From contig NZ_FNEB01000008.1 in NCBI RefSeq assembly GCF_900100005.1, forward strand, positions 1-64,000: 64,000 nucleotides of DNA, given 5' to 3'. The notes under the pieces are model-generated. The model did no database searches and was not told the DNA's origin. It saw nothing but the letters and a program-made list of their open reading frames with translations. Each line of letters opens with the position of its first letter. The stretch's first letter is position 1. Made by a program: the position numbers and the translations under genes. Source of the stretch: Lutimaribacter saemankumensis (lineage in GTDB: Bacteria; Pseudomonadota; Alphaproteobacteria; Rhodobacterales; Rhodobacteraceae). Positions 52,544 through 60,682 of this stretch are shown one piece after another.

Positions 52544-53439
52544 CGCTGCCGCGGCTGCCGCTGACCGTGATCGGGGGGTACCTGGGCGCGGGCAAGACCA
52601 CCCTTCTGAACCGGTTGCTGGCCGAACCGCACGGGCTGCGCGTGATGGTGATGGTCAACGATTTCGGTGCGATCAACATCGACGCCAGCCTGATCGAAAA
52701 GGCCGAAGGCGACACGATTTCCCTGACGAACGGGTGCGTGTGCTGCACGATGGGGGCGGACCTGTTCATGGCGCTTGGCGATGCGCTGGACCGGCGTCCG
52801 CGCCCCGACCACCTGGTGATCGAGGCGTCGGGCATTGCCGATCCGGCCAAGATCGCCATGGCGGCGCGGGCGGAACCCGAGATGGCCTATGGCGGCATTG
52901 CGGTGGTGGTGGACGCGCAGAACTGGCCGGCGCTGGTCGATGACGCAAGGATCGGCGCGCAGATACAGGGGCAGGTGGCGGTGGCCGATCTGTTGCTGGT
53001 GTCGAAGGCCGGTGGCGGTATGCCCGGGGGGCTAGAGGCGCGGCTGGCCGCCTTGTCACCTGCGCCGGTGATCGATCTGTCTGCGGTGGATGCGGTCACG
53101 CCCTTGCTGCTGGGCATGACACCGGGCGATCCGCACTCGCCCGCGCGGCCGCATCCGGGATATGTGGGCTGGGCGCATGAGGGCGGCGAGGTTCTGGACC
53201 GGGCCGCGCTGGAAGCCGCGTTGGCGGCCGCGCCGGACGGGCTCTACCGGATCAAGGGAAAGGTTCTTGCCTCCGAAGGCGCGCATGAGCTGCATGTGGT
53301 CGGCCGCACGGTCGATATCAAACCGGCCGAGGCCGCGTCGACGACCCTTGTCGCGATCGGGCTGGAAGGGCGCATCTCAAGCGATGAAATCCGGGAATGG
53401 TGGCAAACGGCCACCAAACCGGCGATGGGTGGCGGCTAG
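52540..53439 (+). CDS. CobW/P47K-family GTP-binding protein, putative metallochaperone
   Basis: 299 aa. G1 motif GYLGAGKTT (13-21), the metal-binding CxCC (GCVCC, Cys66/68/69), VIEASGIADPAKIA and a C-terminal CobW-C domain (LYRIKGKVL ... VVGRTVDIKP). The specificity motif reads SKAG rather than NKxD. Translationally coupled to the amidohydrolase, it may deliver its metal (inference). Its stop overlaps that of the convergent ArsR gene. Confidence 0.9.
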   Translation: MTLPRLPLTVIGGYLGAGKTTLLNRLLAEPHGLRVMVMVNDFGAINIDASLIEKAEGDTISLTNGCVCCTMGADLFMALGDALDRRPRPDHLVIEASGIADPAKIAMAARAEPEMAYGGIAVVVDAQNWPALVDDARIGAQIQGQVAVADLLLVSKAGGGMPGGLEARLAALSPAPVIDLSAVDAVTPLLLGMTPGDPHSPARPHPGYVGWAHEGGEVLDRAALEAALAAAPDGLYRIKGKVLASEGAHELHVVGRTVDIKPAEAASTTLVAIGLEGRISSDEIREWWQTATKPAMGGG

Positions 53440-53825
53440 CAGGCGGTCTTTCCGCCGTCCTGCTCGGCGGGGCCGCAGAACAGCCGATAGAGCAGGCCGA
53501 TCACCTCGTAGGTGTTCTGATCGGCGAGACTGTAGTAGATGGTCTTGCCGTCGCGGCGTGTGGCGACCAGCCCTTCTTCGCGCAGACGCGCCAGCATCTG
53601 GCTGACGGCGGCCTGCCGGATTTCAAGCAGGTCTTCCAGCTCGCCCACGGATTTCTCGCCCGAGCCGAGATGGCAGAGGATCATCAAGCGCCCTTCATGG
53701 GCCAGCGTCTTTAGGTAAGCGGCCGCCGCCTGGGCGCTGCGCGCCATTTCCGAGGGCGGTGCCGGTGGAGCCATTGTGGTCAAGTCTTCAATCCGGTTCT
53801 TTTGTATCTGCATACCATGACCCAT
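53436..53825 (-). CDS. ArsR family regulator, BigR/SqrR type (two conserved cysteines)
   Basis: 129 aa (an internal ATG at codon 18 is an alternative start). HTH around VGELEDLLEIRQAAVSQMLARLREEGLVATRRDGKTIYYSLAD. Cys51 in RLMILCHLGSGEKSV and Cys117 in LLYRLFCGPA are 66 residues apart, the same spacing as the persulfide-sensing pair of SqrR; the protein also ends in Cys. Sulfide or persulfide sensing is therefore likely, yet no sulfide-oxidation gene lies nearby. Last gene after the enolase-family gene on the minus strand. Confidence 0.88.
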   Translation of the reverse strand: MGHGMQIQKNRIEDLTTMAPPAPPSEMARSAQAAAAYLKTLAHEGRLMILCHLGSGEKSVGELEDLLEIRQAAVSQMLARLREEGLVATRRDGKTIYYSLADQNTYEVIGLLYRLFCGPAEQDGGKTAC

Positions 53826-53839
53826 CCTGAATAGCGAGG

Positions 53840-55072
53840 TTACCGTTTGCCCGCGGGCGCTCCGCCTTCAAAATGGTTCCCGTTCGCGTAATCGCAAGGC
53901 TCTTGTTGCATTTCAAGGTGCAAACCGGTGCCGGTATAGGGGTGAGCGCGGGCCAGATCTTCGTCTATTTCGATGCCGAGGCCTGGAGCGTCCGACAGTC
54001 TGACGAACCCTTCCTCGACGCGGATTGCGCCCTTTATCAGGCTGTCGTGAAAATCGGTTTCGATGCATTCCGCGATCAGAATGTTGGGGATCGAGGTGGC
54101 AAGATGCAGGTTCGCCGCCCATTCGACCGGCCCCGCATACAGGTGAGGGGCCATCTGTGCGCCGAACGCTTCGGCCATGCCGGCGAGTTTCTTCATCTCC
54201 CAGATGCCGCCCGCGCGACCCAGTGCCGGTTGCAGGATTTCGGCGCCGCCCGTGCGCAGCAGCGTCGCGAATTCTGCCTTGGTGGTCATGCGTTCGCCGG
54301 TGGCGACGGGGATGCGCACGGCCTGCGCAACGCGCTGGAAATCGAGAAGGTTGTCCGGGGGAATGGGCTCTTCGAACCAGAGCGGGCTGTAGGGTTCCAG
54401 CGCCTGGCCAAGGCGTATCGCGCCGGCGGGCGTGAATTGCCCATGCGTGCCGAAAAGCAGGTCGGCGCGGTCGCCCACGGCTTCGCGGATCGCCTTGCAG
54501 AAGGCGACCGAGCGGGTGATGTCGGACATCGCCGGCATGTGCCCGCCGCGCATCGTGTAAGGGCCCGCCGGGTCGAACTTGACGGCGGTCCAGCCCCGCG
54601 CGACGCAATCCGCCGCGGCCTCGGCCGCCATTTCGGGCGATACCCAGAACGCGTTCATGTCGTGCTGGGGCAGGGGGTAGAGATAGGTGTAGGCGCGGAT
54701 CTTTTCGTTCATCCGCCCACCCAGAAGGGCCCAGACCGGCCGCCCGCGATCCTTGCCGAGTATGTCCCAGCAGGCGATCTCCAGGCCCGAAAACGCGCCC
54801 ATAACGGTCAGGTCGGGCCGCTGGGTGAAACCGCTGGAATAGGCGCGGCGGAACATGAGTTCCACATTCTCGGGGTTTTCGCCGGCCATGTGGCGGTCGA
54901 ACACATCGCGGATGACGTGCTTCATCGCTTCGGGGCCTATCGAGGCGGCATAGACCTCGCCCCAGCCGGTTATCCCGGTGTCGGTGGTGAGTTTTACCAG
55001 GATCCAGTATCGCCCGCCCCAACCCGGCGCGGGCGGCGCGGTTACGATGATGTCGAGATCGGTCAGTTTCAT
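53840..55072 (-). CDS. mandelate racemase/muconate lactonizing enzyme family protein
   Basis: 410 aa enolase-superfamily protein. Capping domain at 1-120, then the barrel with WTAVKFDPAGPYTMRG, RADLLFGTHGQFTPAGAIRL, WFEEPIPPDN, VATGERMTTKAEF, and MAPHLYAGPVEW. It resembles sugar-acid dehydratases (gluconate/galactonate/mannonate type). The first metal-ligand strand reads FGTHGQF rather than the usual D-x-N/H, so metal binding should be checked. Next to an alcohol dehydrogenase and an MFS transporter. Confidence 0.85.
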   Translation of the reverse strand: MKLTDLDIIVTAPPAPGWGGRYWILVKLTTDTGITGWGEVYAASIGPEAMKHVIRDVFDRHMAGENPENVELMFRRAYSSGFTQRPDLTVMGAFSGLEIACWDILGKDRGRPVWALLGGRMNEKIRAYTYLYPLPQHDMNAFWVSPEMAAEAAADCVARGWTAVKFDPAGPYTMRGGHMPAMSDITRSVAFCKAIREAVGDRADLLFGTHGQFTPAGAIRLGQALEPYSPLWFEEPIPPDNLLDFQRVAQAVRIPVATGERMTTKAEFATLLRTGGAEILQPALGRAGGIWEMKKLAGMAEAFGAQMAPHLYAGPVEWAANLHLATSIPNILIAECIETDFHDSLIKGAIRVEEGFVRLSDAPGLGIEIDEDLARAHPYTGTGLHLEMQQEPCDYANGNHFEGGAPAGKR

Positions 55073-55140
55073 CTGTCGGTCTCCGGCTGTCTTGTGGCCC
55101 CGGACAGACGGTTGATCCGTCCGGGTTCCTCGGTGGGCGC

Positions 55141-56226
55141 CTAGCGGTCGAACACGATCACGTTGCGCCGCGCCGCACCGGTGAGCGTGTCGGCGATCGC
55201 CTCGTTGATCTGATCCAGCGTCCAGCGCCCCGAGATCAGCTCGTCCAGCTTGATCCGGCCCTGCTGGTAAAGGTCGACAATCCACGGGATGTCGCGCTTG
55301 ATCACCATGTCGCCCATCTTGGAGCCGATCATGCCCTGTCCCGCATCGGCCATGATGATGGGCGAATAGTTGGCCGTCTGGTCGAGATGCGGCATCCCGA
55401 CCATCACCACGTTGCCGCCATTGGCCAGATAGCGCGGCGCCTTGTCATAGACGGCCGCCACGCCCACGGTCACCAGCACGGCATCTGCGCCGCGGCCCAG
55501 GATCTTTTTCACTTCGGCCCAGGGTTTGCCATCCCCCAGAACACCGTGGGTGGCGCCGAATTCCTTGGCGATTGCCAGTTTCTCTTCGCTCATGTCGACG
55601 GCGACGATGCGGCGCGCACCTGCCAGCCGTGCCCCCTGGATCGAGTTCAGGCCGACGCCGCCCGCGCCGATCACCACGACATCCTGGCCGGGGCGCACAT
55701 CTGCCGCGATGACGGCGGCACCCAGCCCGGTAATGACCCCGCACGAGATCAGCGAGGCCGCGTCCTTGGGCATGTCGCCCGGAATGACGGCGACCTGGCT
55801 TTGATCGACGACCACCTTTTCGGCGAAGGCGGCGATGGCGAGGCCGTGGTCGATGGGTTTGCCATCGAGCGACGACAGCGGGCCCTTGCTGCGGTCATAG
55901 GGTGTTTCGCAGATCGTCGGTTTGCCCGAACCGCAGGACCGGCAGTGCCCGCAGGCACGGATGAGCGTCGCGCAGACGCTGTCGCCGACCGCGATCCCTT
56001 GCACGCCATCCCCCACGGCGGTGACGGTGCCGGCGGCCTCGTGGCCGTAGACGGCAGGCAGCGCGCCGCCGAAGCCGCCTTGCCAGAACGAGATGTCCGA
56101 ATGGCAAATGGCGACGGCATCGAGCGACACCTCGACCTCGCCCATCTTGGGCGCGCGCAGGTTGACCTCCTCGATCACGAGGGGGGCATTGAATTCGTGG
56201 CAGACTGCGGCCTTGATCGTGGGCAT
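55141..56226 (-). CDS. zinc-dependent alcohol dehydrogenase (class III-like MDR)
   Basis: 361 aa. Catalytic Zn ligands Cys41 (AICHSDISFW), His62-Glu63 (YGHEAAG) and a Cys in LISCGVITGLGA; structural Zn ligands in CGHCRSCGSGKPTIC (Cys92, 95, 98, 106); NAD-binding VIGAGGVGLNSIQGARLAGARRIVAVD. Resembles the S-(hydroxymethyl)glutathione dehydrogenase group but could be an aryl or alkyl alcohol dehydrogenase. GGGAG precedes the ATG at 56226. Confidence 0.92.
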   Translation of the reverse strand: MPTIKAAVCHEFNAPLVIEEVNLRAPKMGEVEVSLDAVAICHSDISFWQGGFGGALPAVYGHEAAGTVTAVGDGVQGIAVGDSVCATLIRACGHCRSCGSGKPTICETPYDRSKGPLSSLDGKPIDHGLAIAAFAEKVVVDQSQVAVIPGDMPKDAASLISCGVITGLGAAVIAADVRPGQDVVVIGAGGVGLNSIQGARLAGARRIVAVDMSEEKLAIAKEFGATHGVLGDGKPWAEVKKILGRGADAVLVTVGVAAVYDKAPRYLANGGNVVMVGMPHLDQTANYSPIIMADAGQGMIGSKMGDMVIKRDIPWIVDLYQQGRIKLDELISGRWTLDQINEAIADTLTGAARRNVIVFDR

Positions 56227-56317
56227 TCCGGTAACTCCCTGGGTCTTATCCTCGGGCGGAGCCTGCCTCTTGCGGGCAGGCTGCGCAAGGTGAAAGTCTT
56301 TTGCGCGATGCGGAATA

Positions 56318-57520
56318 TCAGGCGATCTGCGGGGTGACGCGGCGGCGGAAAAGGACAAGGCTGACCGCCATCAGAACCGCGGCCAGCAGGAAGGGCGCCC
56401 CCGGCAGGTAGACCGGGGCGTTGTCCCCGGTGAAGGCGGCGAAGGTCTGGGTCATGACCACCGGCGCCAGGATCATCGCGATGGACGTGACGCTGGTCAG
56501 CACGCCCTGCAATTCGCCCTGCGCGTTGTCGGGTGTCAGGCGTGACATGATCCCCTGCAGGGCCGGGGCGCCGATCGCGCCTATGGCTGTTATGGGAATC
56601 AGGAAAAGCACCGCGGTTCCGCTGGTGATGACGCCAAGGATCACCAGGCTGACGACTTCGACCGCAAGCCCGAAAATCACCGTCTTGCGTTCGCCCATCA
56701 TGCGGATGGCCGGGCGCACAAGGGCGCCCTGCACGACCGCGATGGACACGCCGTAAACCGCAAGGCTTACCCCGATCAGGCCGGGCGACCACTGGAACCT
56801 TTCGGCGGTGAAATAGGCCCAGACAGCCGGGTAGACCATCGTGGCGACCTGGAAAAAGAAGAACACCCACAACAGGGCCGTCAGGTCCGGCAGGCGCGCG
56901 ACGGCGCGGAAGGCGCCGAACGGGTTGGCGCGCTTGATGTCGAATGTGCGGCGGGTGGCGTCGGTCACGGTTTCGCGCAGAACGGCCCAGCCGAGGGCGG
57001 TGTTGGCCAGCGACAGCGCAGCCGCGCCATAAAACGGCGCGCGCGTGCCATACTCGGCCAGAAGCCCGCCCAGCATTGGCCCGAACACAAAGCCCACGCC
57101 GAACCCGGCACCGATCAGCCCGAAATTGCGGGCCTTTTCCTGCGGGGTCGAGATGTCGGCCATATAGGCGGTGGCGGTGGCGTTGGTCGCCGCGGTGATA
57201 CCGCCGAAGATGCGCCCGGCCAGCAACAGCCAGATCGACCCGGCAAGTGCCATGACCACGTAATCCAGCGCCATCGCCAGAAGCGATGCCAGCATCACCG
57301 GGCGGCGTCCGAACGCGTCGGACAGGTTACCGACGAGCGGTGCGAACAGGAACTGCATCACCGCGAAACTGGCTGACAGGATTCCGCCCCAGATCGCGGC
57401 GCCCGATATGTCGCCGCCATTCACCTCGCGGATGAGATCGGGCATGACGGGCAGGATCAGGCCGATCCCCATCGCGTTGAGGATGACAGTCAGCAGGATG
57501 AAGAAAACGGGCAGACGCAT
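56318..57520 (-). CDS. MFS transporter, TetA-like (DHA1)
   Basis: 400 aa with 12 predicted transmembrane segments. The loop 2-3 motif GNLSDAFGRRPVML and helix 5 motif GLIGAGFGVGFVFGPMLGGLL mark the drug:H+ antiporter group; the sequence starts MRLPVFFILLTVILNAMGIGLILPVMPDLI as in TetA-type proteins. Substrate unknown; efflux of an aromatic compound or antibiotic is possible. Confidence 0.92.
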   Translation of the reverse strand: MRLPVFFILLTVILNAMGIGLILPVMPDLIREVNGGDISGAAIWGGILSASFAVMQFLFAPLVGNLSDAFGRRPVMLASLLAMALDYVVMALAGSIWLLLAGRIFGGITAATNATATAYMADISTPQEKARNFGLIGAGFGVGFVFGPMLGGLLAEYGTRAPFYGAAALSLANTALGWAVLRETVTDATRRTFDIKRANPFGAFRAVARLPDLTALLWVFFFFQVATMVYPAVWAYFTAERFQWSPGLIGVSLAVYGVSIAVVQGALVRPAIRMMGERKTVIFGLAVEVVSLVILGVITSGTAVLFLIPITAIGAIGAPALQGIMSRLTPDNAQGELQGVLTSVTSIAMILAPVVMTQTFAAFTGDNAPVYLPGAPFLLAAVLMAVSLVLFRRRVTPQIA

Positions 57521-57654
57521 GGGCAACCTTCGAACGGACCGGGGGACGATAGGCCGGACCACGCAAAAGGGAAAGCTTTGACGTCGGGGCGTTGAAACCG
57601 GGTGCGGCTTGGGCTGTAGTGTCCGGGGTGTGGGCAAGGCACTGAAAGGGGCAT

Positions 57655-58383
57655 ATGGACAGGCGCAGGGTTTTGATGCTTGCAGGCGGTGCGCTGGTGG
57701 CCGCGGGCGTCGCCGGGGCGGGCGCGGTGTTGCGCCTGCACAATGCCCCGCGCAGGACGCCCAAATTGACGGACGACCATCTGGCGGGGGTGCAGGGTGG
57801 CGACCTGCCCAGGCCGCGCGTGCTGTTCATCGGCAATTCGATGCTCCTGCGGCACGACGTGCCGGGCCGCGTGTCGGTCCTGGCGGGGCAGGATGGTATC
57901 GCGTTGAGCGCTGCCACACTTGCGGCGACAGGCGCCCGGCTTGTGGAAACGATCCGCATCCCGGGAGTTCCCGCTGTTTTGCGGCAAGGTTGGGATGCGG
58001 TCGTCGTGCAGGATTTCACCGGGACGCCGCTGCGCGCGGTGGATCGGTTGGGATCGGCGCTGGCAATCGGACGGATCGCGCGCTTTGCGGCACCAGCCCC
58101 CCTGTTGCTGTGCCCGCCATTCCCCGCCGCGCAGGGCAACCGGGTTTACAGCGATGCCGGGCTTCTGGCGCAGGTGCCGTCGAACCCGCGCGATTTCGCC
58201 GACCGGACGATGGCGCATTATGGCGCGTTGGGGCATCCGGTGGTCGACTTGCCGCATCGCTGGCTCGATGCCACGGATGTGGGGCAACGGCTCTATGCCG
58301 ATGACGGACATCATGCGAACGCCGCAGGGGCGGAGTTCATGGCCGATCAAATCTGGCGCGGGCTCAGGCGGCTGTTGGCCTAG
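57655..58383 (+). CDS. SGNH/GDSL-type hydrolase-like exported protein
   Basis: 242 aa. N-terminal DRRRVLMLAGGALVAAGVAGAGA is a signal peptide with a possible twin-arginine character. The mature protein starts an SGNH-like fold with LFIGNSML (block I, GNS in place of GDS), GWDAVVVQDF (block III-like) and DGHHANAAGAEFMA with the catalytic Asp-x-x-His. Esterase or acetyl-hydrolase activity is likely. Divergent from the MFS gene. Confidence 0.78.
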   Translation: MDRRRVLMLAGGALVAAGVAGAGAVLRLHNAPRRTPKLTDDHLAGVQGGDLPRPRVLFIGNSMLLRHDVPGRVSVLAGQDGIALSAATLAATGARLVETIRIPGVPAVLRQGWDAVVVQDFTGTPLRAVDRLGSALAIGRIARFAAPAPLLLCPPFPAAQGNRVYSDAGLLAQVPSNPRDFADRTMAHYGALGHPVVDLPHRWLDATDVGQRLYADDGHHANAAGAEFMADQIWRGLRRLLA

Positions 58384-58398
58384 CCCGCGTTCGTCCCG

Positions 58399-60435
58399 TC
58401 AATTCGCCGCCATCAGCCGCAGCGCGTCATAGATCGCCGCGTGGGTGTTTCGGGCGCTGACCGCGTCGCCGATGCGAAACAGGCGGAAACCGCCATCGGC
58501 GTTCCTGTCCAGCGCCTGCGGCTGGCGTGCTATGAACGCGGCGTGGTCGAGTTCGCCGAGATTGCGCGACAGCGGCTTGAGATCGAAATAGAGATCGTCC
58601 AGCGGCACCGTCCCGTGATTCACCACCACCTGGTCGAAATGGCGTGTTTCCGTGTGGGCGCTGTAATCGGTGCCGATCGTGGCGGCCAGGCGGTTGCCGT
58701 CGCGTGCCACGGATTTCAGCCGCCAGGTCACGGTGAAACGGGCCTTCTTGTCCTGCAGGCTGCGCATGTAGGGCACGAGGTTCATGCCCATCACTTCGGG
58801 TGCGAAGCTGCGGTCGGGGGTCATGATCTCGACCTGCGCGCCGGCATTGGCGATGATTTCCGCGGCCATCAGGGCAGGGTGGTCGCCCGCATCGTCGAAG
58901 ATCAGCACATCCTGCCCGGGCTTTGCATCGCCCGACAGGATATCCCAGGTGCTGACGACAAGATCGTTGCCGGCTTCGAGTATCTCGGTGTTCGGCAGTC
59001 CGCCGGTGGCGACGATCACGATGTCGGGGTCAAGCGCCGTCACATCCGCAGCCTCGGCCCAGGTGTTGAAACGGAATTCCACGTCGCGCGCGGCGCATTG
59101 CGCCATGCGCCAGTCGATGATGCCGATCATCTCGGCGCGGCGCTTGTCCTGTGCGGTCAGGCGCACCTGGCCGCCGGGCCGGTCGGCGGCTTCGAAGACG
59201 GTCACCTTGTGGCCGCGCTCGGCGGCGACGCGCGCGGCTTCGAGCCCGCCGGGGCCGGCACCGACGATGACGACCCGTTTCGAACTGTCGGCAGCCGGGA
59301 TGATCTGCGGCAGCTCAAGCTCGCGCCCGGTGGCAGCGTTGTGGATGCACAGCGCCTCGCCGCCCTGGTATATGCGGTCGAGGCAATAGGTGGCGCCGAC
59401 GCAGGGGCGGATGTCGTCCTCGCGCCCGGCCATGATTTTCTGGACGATATGCGGATCGGCGATATGTGCGCGTGTCATGCCGACCATGTCCAGCTGCCCG
59501 GTGGCCACGGCATGACGTGCGGTCGCGACATCGGGGATGCGCGCGGCATGGAATGTCGGCAGGCCCACCTCGGCACGGATACGGCCCGCGAAATCGAGAT
59601 GGGGTGCGTAGGCCATGCCCTGCACAGGGATCACGTCGGTCAGGTCGGCGTCGGTTTCGACACGGCCCCGGATCACGTTCAGGAAATCCACCTGCCCGCT
59701 GTCGCGCAGGCGTTTGCCGATTTCGATTCCTTCCTCGGTGGTGATGCCGTCGGGGGCAAGATCGTCGGCGGTGTAGCGCAGTCCGACGATGAAATCGGGG
59801 CCCACGCGGTCGCGGATCGCGTCCAGCACATCGAGCGAGAATTTCATCCGCGCGTCGAGATCACCGTTATAGGGGCCATCCAGCGCGTTCTGGCGGCGCG
59901 ACCAGAAGGCATCCATCAGGTGGCCGTAAGCTTCGAGTTCGATCCCGTCGAGCCCCGCCGCCTGCATCCTTTCCGCGGCGTCGGCGTAATCGGCGATGAT
60001 GCGTGCGATATCCCAATCCTCCATCACCTTGGGAAAGGCGCGGTGGGCCGGTTCGCGCAGGCCAGAGGGGGCAAGCGAGGGCAGCCAGTCGCCTTTGTTC
60101 CAGCCGGTGCGCCAGCCCAGATGCGTGAGCTGGATCATCACCGCGCAGCCGTGATCGTGGCATTCGTCGGCGAGCTTTTTCAGCCAGGGGACCACCTCGT
60201 CGCGATAGGCCAGCACGTTGTTGAAGGCGGGCGGGCTGTCGCGGCTGACGATGGCTGAGCCCGCGGTCATGGTCATCGCAACGCCGCCCTTTGCACGTTC
60301 GACGTGGTAGGCGCGGTAGCGATCCTTGGGCAAACCATCCTCGGGATAGGCCGGTTCATGCGAGGTGGTCATGATCCGGTTCTTGAGTGTCAGGTGTTTG
60401 AGCTTATAGGGCTGGAGAAGCGGATCGTTCGACAT
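58399..60435 (-). CDS. OYE-FAD oxidoreductase (2,4-dienoyl-CoA reductase/DgcA-like)
   Basis: 678 aa. FMN-binding OYE barrel (1 to about 370; LLQPYKLKHLTLKNRIMTTSHE, MIQLTHLGWRT), then an Fe-S segment and a C-terminal FAD/NAD domain (VVIVGAGPGGLEAARVAAERGHKVTVFEA). In the Fe-S segment the sequence is CVGATYC followed by LC 12 residues later; the CxxC second Cys of dienoyl-CoA reductase is Ala. That variant I associate with N-methylproline/dimethylglycine demethylase-like enzymes. ATG at 60435 is chosen over 60483. Confidence 0.88.
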   Translation of the reverse strand: MSNDPLLQPYKLKHLTLKNRIMTTSHEPAYPEDGLPKDRYRAYHVERAKGGVAMTMTAGSAIVSRDSPPAFNNVLAYRDEVVPWLKKLADECHDHGCAVMIQLTHLGWRTGWNKGDWLPSLAPSGLREPAHRAFPKVMEDWDIARIIADYADAAERMQAAGLDGIELEAYGHLMDAFWSRRQNALDGPYNGDLDARMKFSLDVLDAIRDRVGPDFIVGLRYTADDLAPDGITTEEGIEIGKRLRDSGQVDFLNVIRGRVETDADLTDVIPVQGMAYAPHLDFAGRIRAEVGLPTFHAARIPDVATARHAVATGQLDMVGMTRAHIADPHIVQKIMAGREDDIRPCVGATYCLDRIYQGGEALCIHNAATGRELELPQIIPAADSSKRVVIVGAGPGGLEAARVAAERGHKVTVFEAADRPGGQVRLTAQDKRRAEMIGIIDWRMAQCAARDVEFRFNTWAEAADVTALDPDIVIVATGGLPNTEILEAGNDLVVSTWDILSGDAKPGQDVLIFDDAGDHPALMAAEIIANAGAQVEIMTPDRSFAPEVMGMNLVPYMRSLQDKKARFTVTWRLKSVARDGNRLAATIGTDYSAHTETRHFDQVVVNHGTVPLDDLYFDLKPLSRNLGELDHAAFIARQPQALDRNADGGFRLFRIGDAVSARNTHAAIYDALRLMAAN

Positions 60436-60527
60436 GCCGTTGGCCTTTTGCTGCGTCCGCCTGCAGGGTTTCGCCTGTGCCATGCCGTGTCAAGCAAGCC
60501 TTGCGACATCGCGTGTCGCGAACGCGA

Positions 60528-60682
60528 TCCCAAGGCGCGGCTGCGCCGCAAGGCATGTCTCGCGTCCTCGCCTGCGGCTGCGGCGCTCGGGCGGGTTCCG
60601 GTGGGACCGGTGCGCGTCAGCCCATTGCGCGCGCGCCCCGTGCGGACGGTCGAGCATGAGTATTTTCGGCAAGATGAAGGGA
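60528..60682. repeat. palindromic intergenic element (related to that at 45033)
   Basis: Between pcaB and the OYE-FAD gene lie several GC hairpins (for example GCGGC-TGC-GCCGC near 60538-60550), and at 60657-60678 GAGTATTTTCGGCAAGATGA, whose complement (TCATCTTGCCGAAAATACTC) resembles the leader of the element at 45033. The orientation is reversed. Probably a dispersed repeat with terminator or mRNA-stability function for pcaB. Confidence 0.6.
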
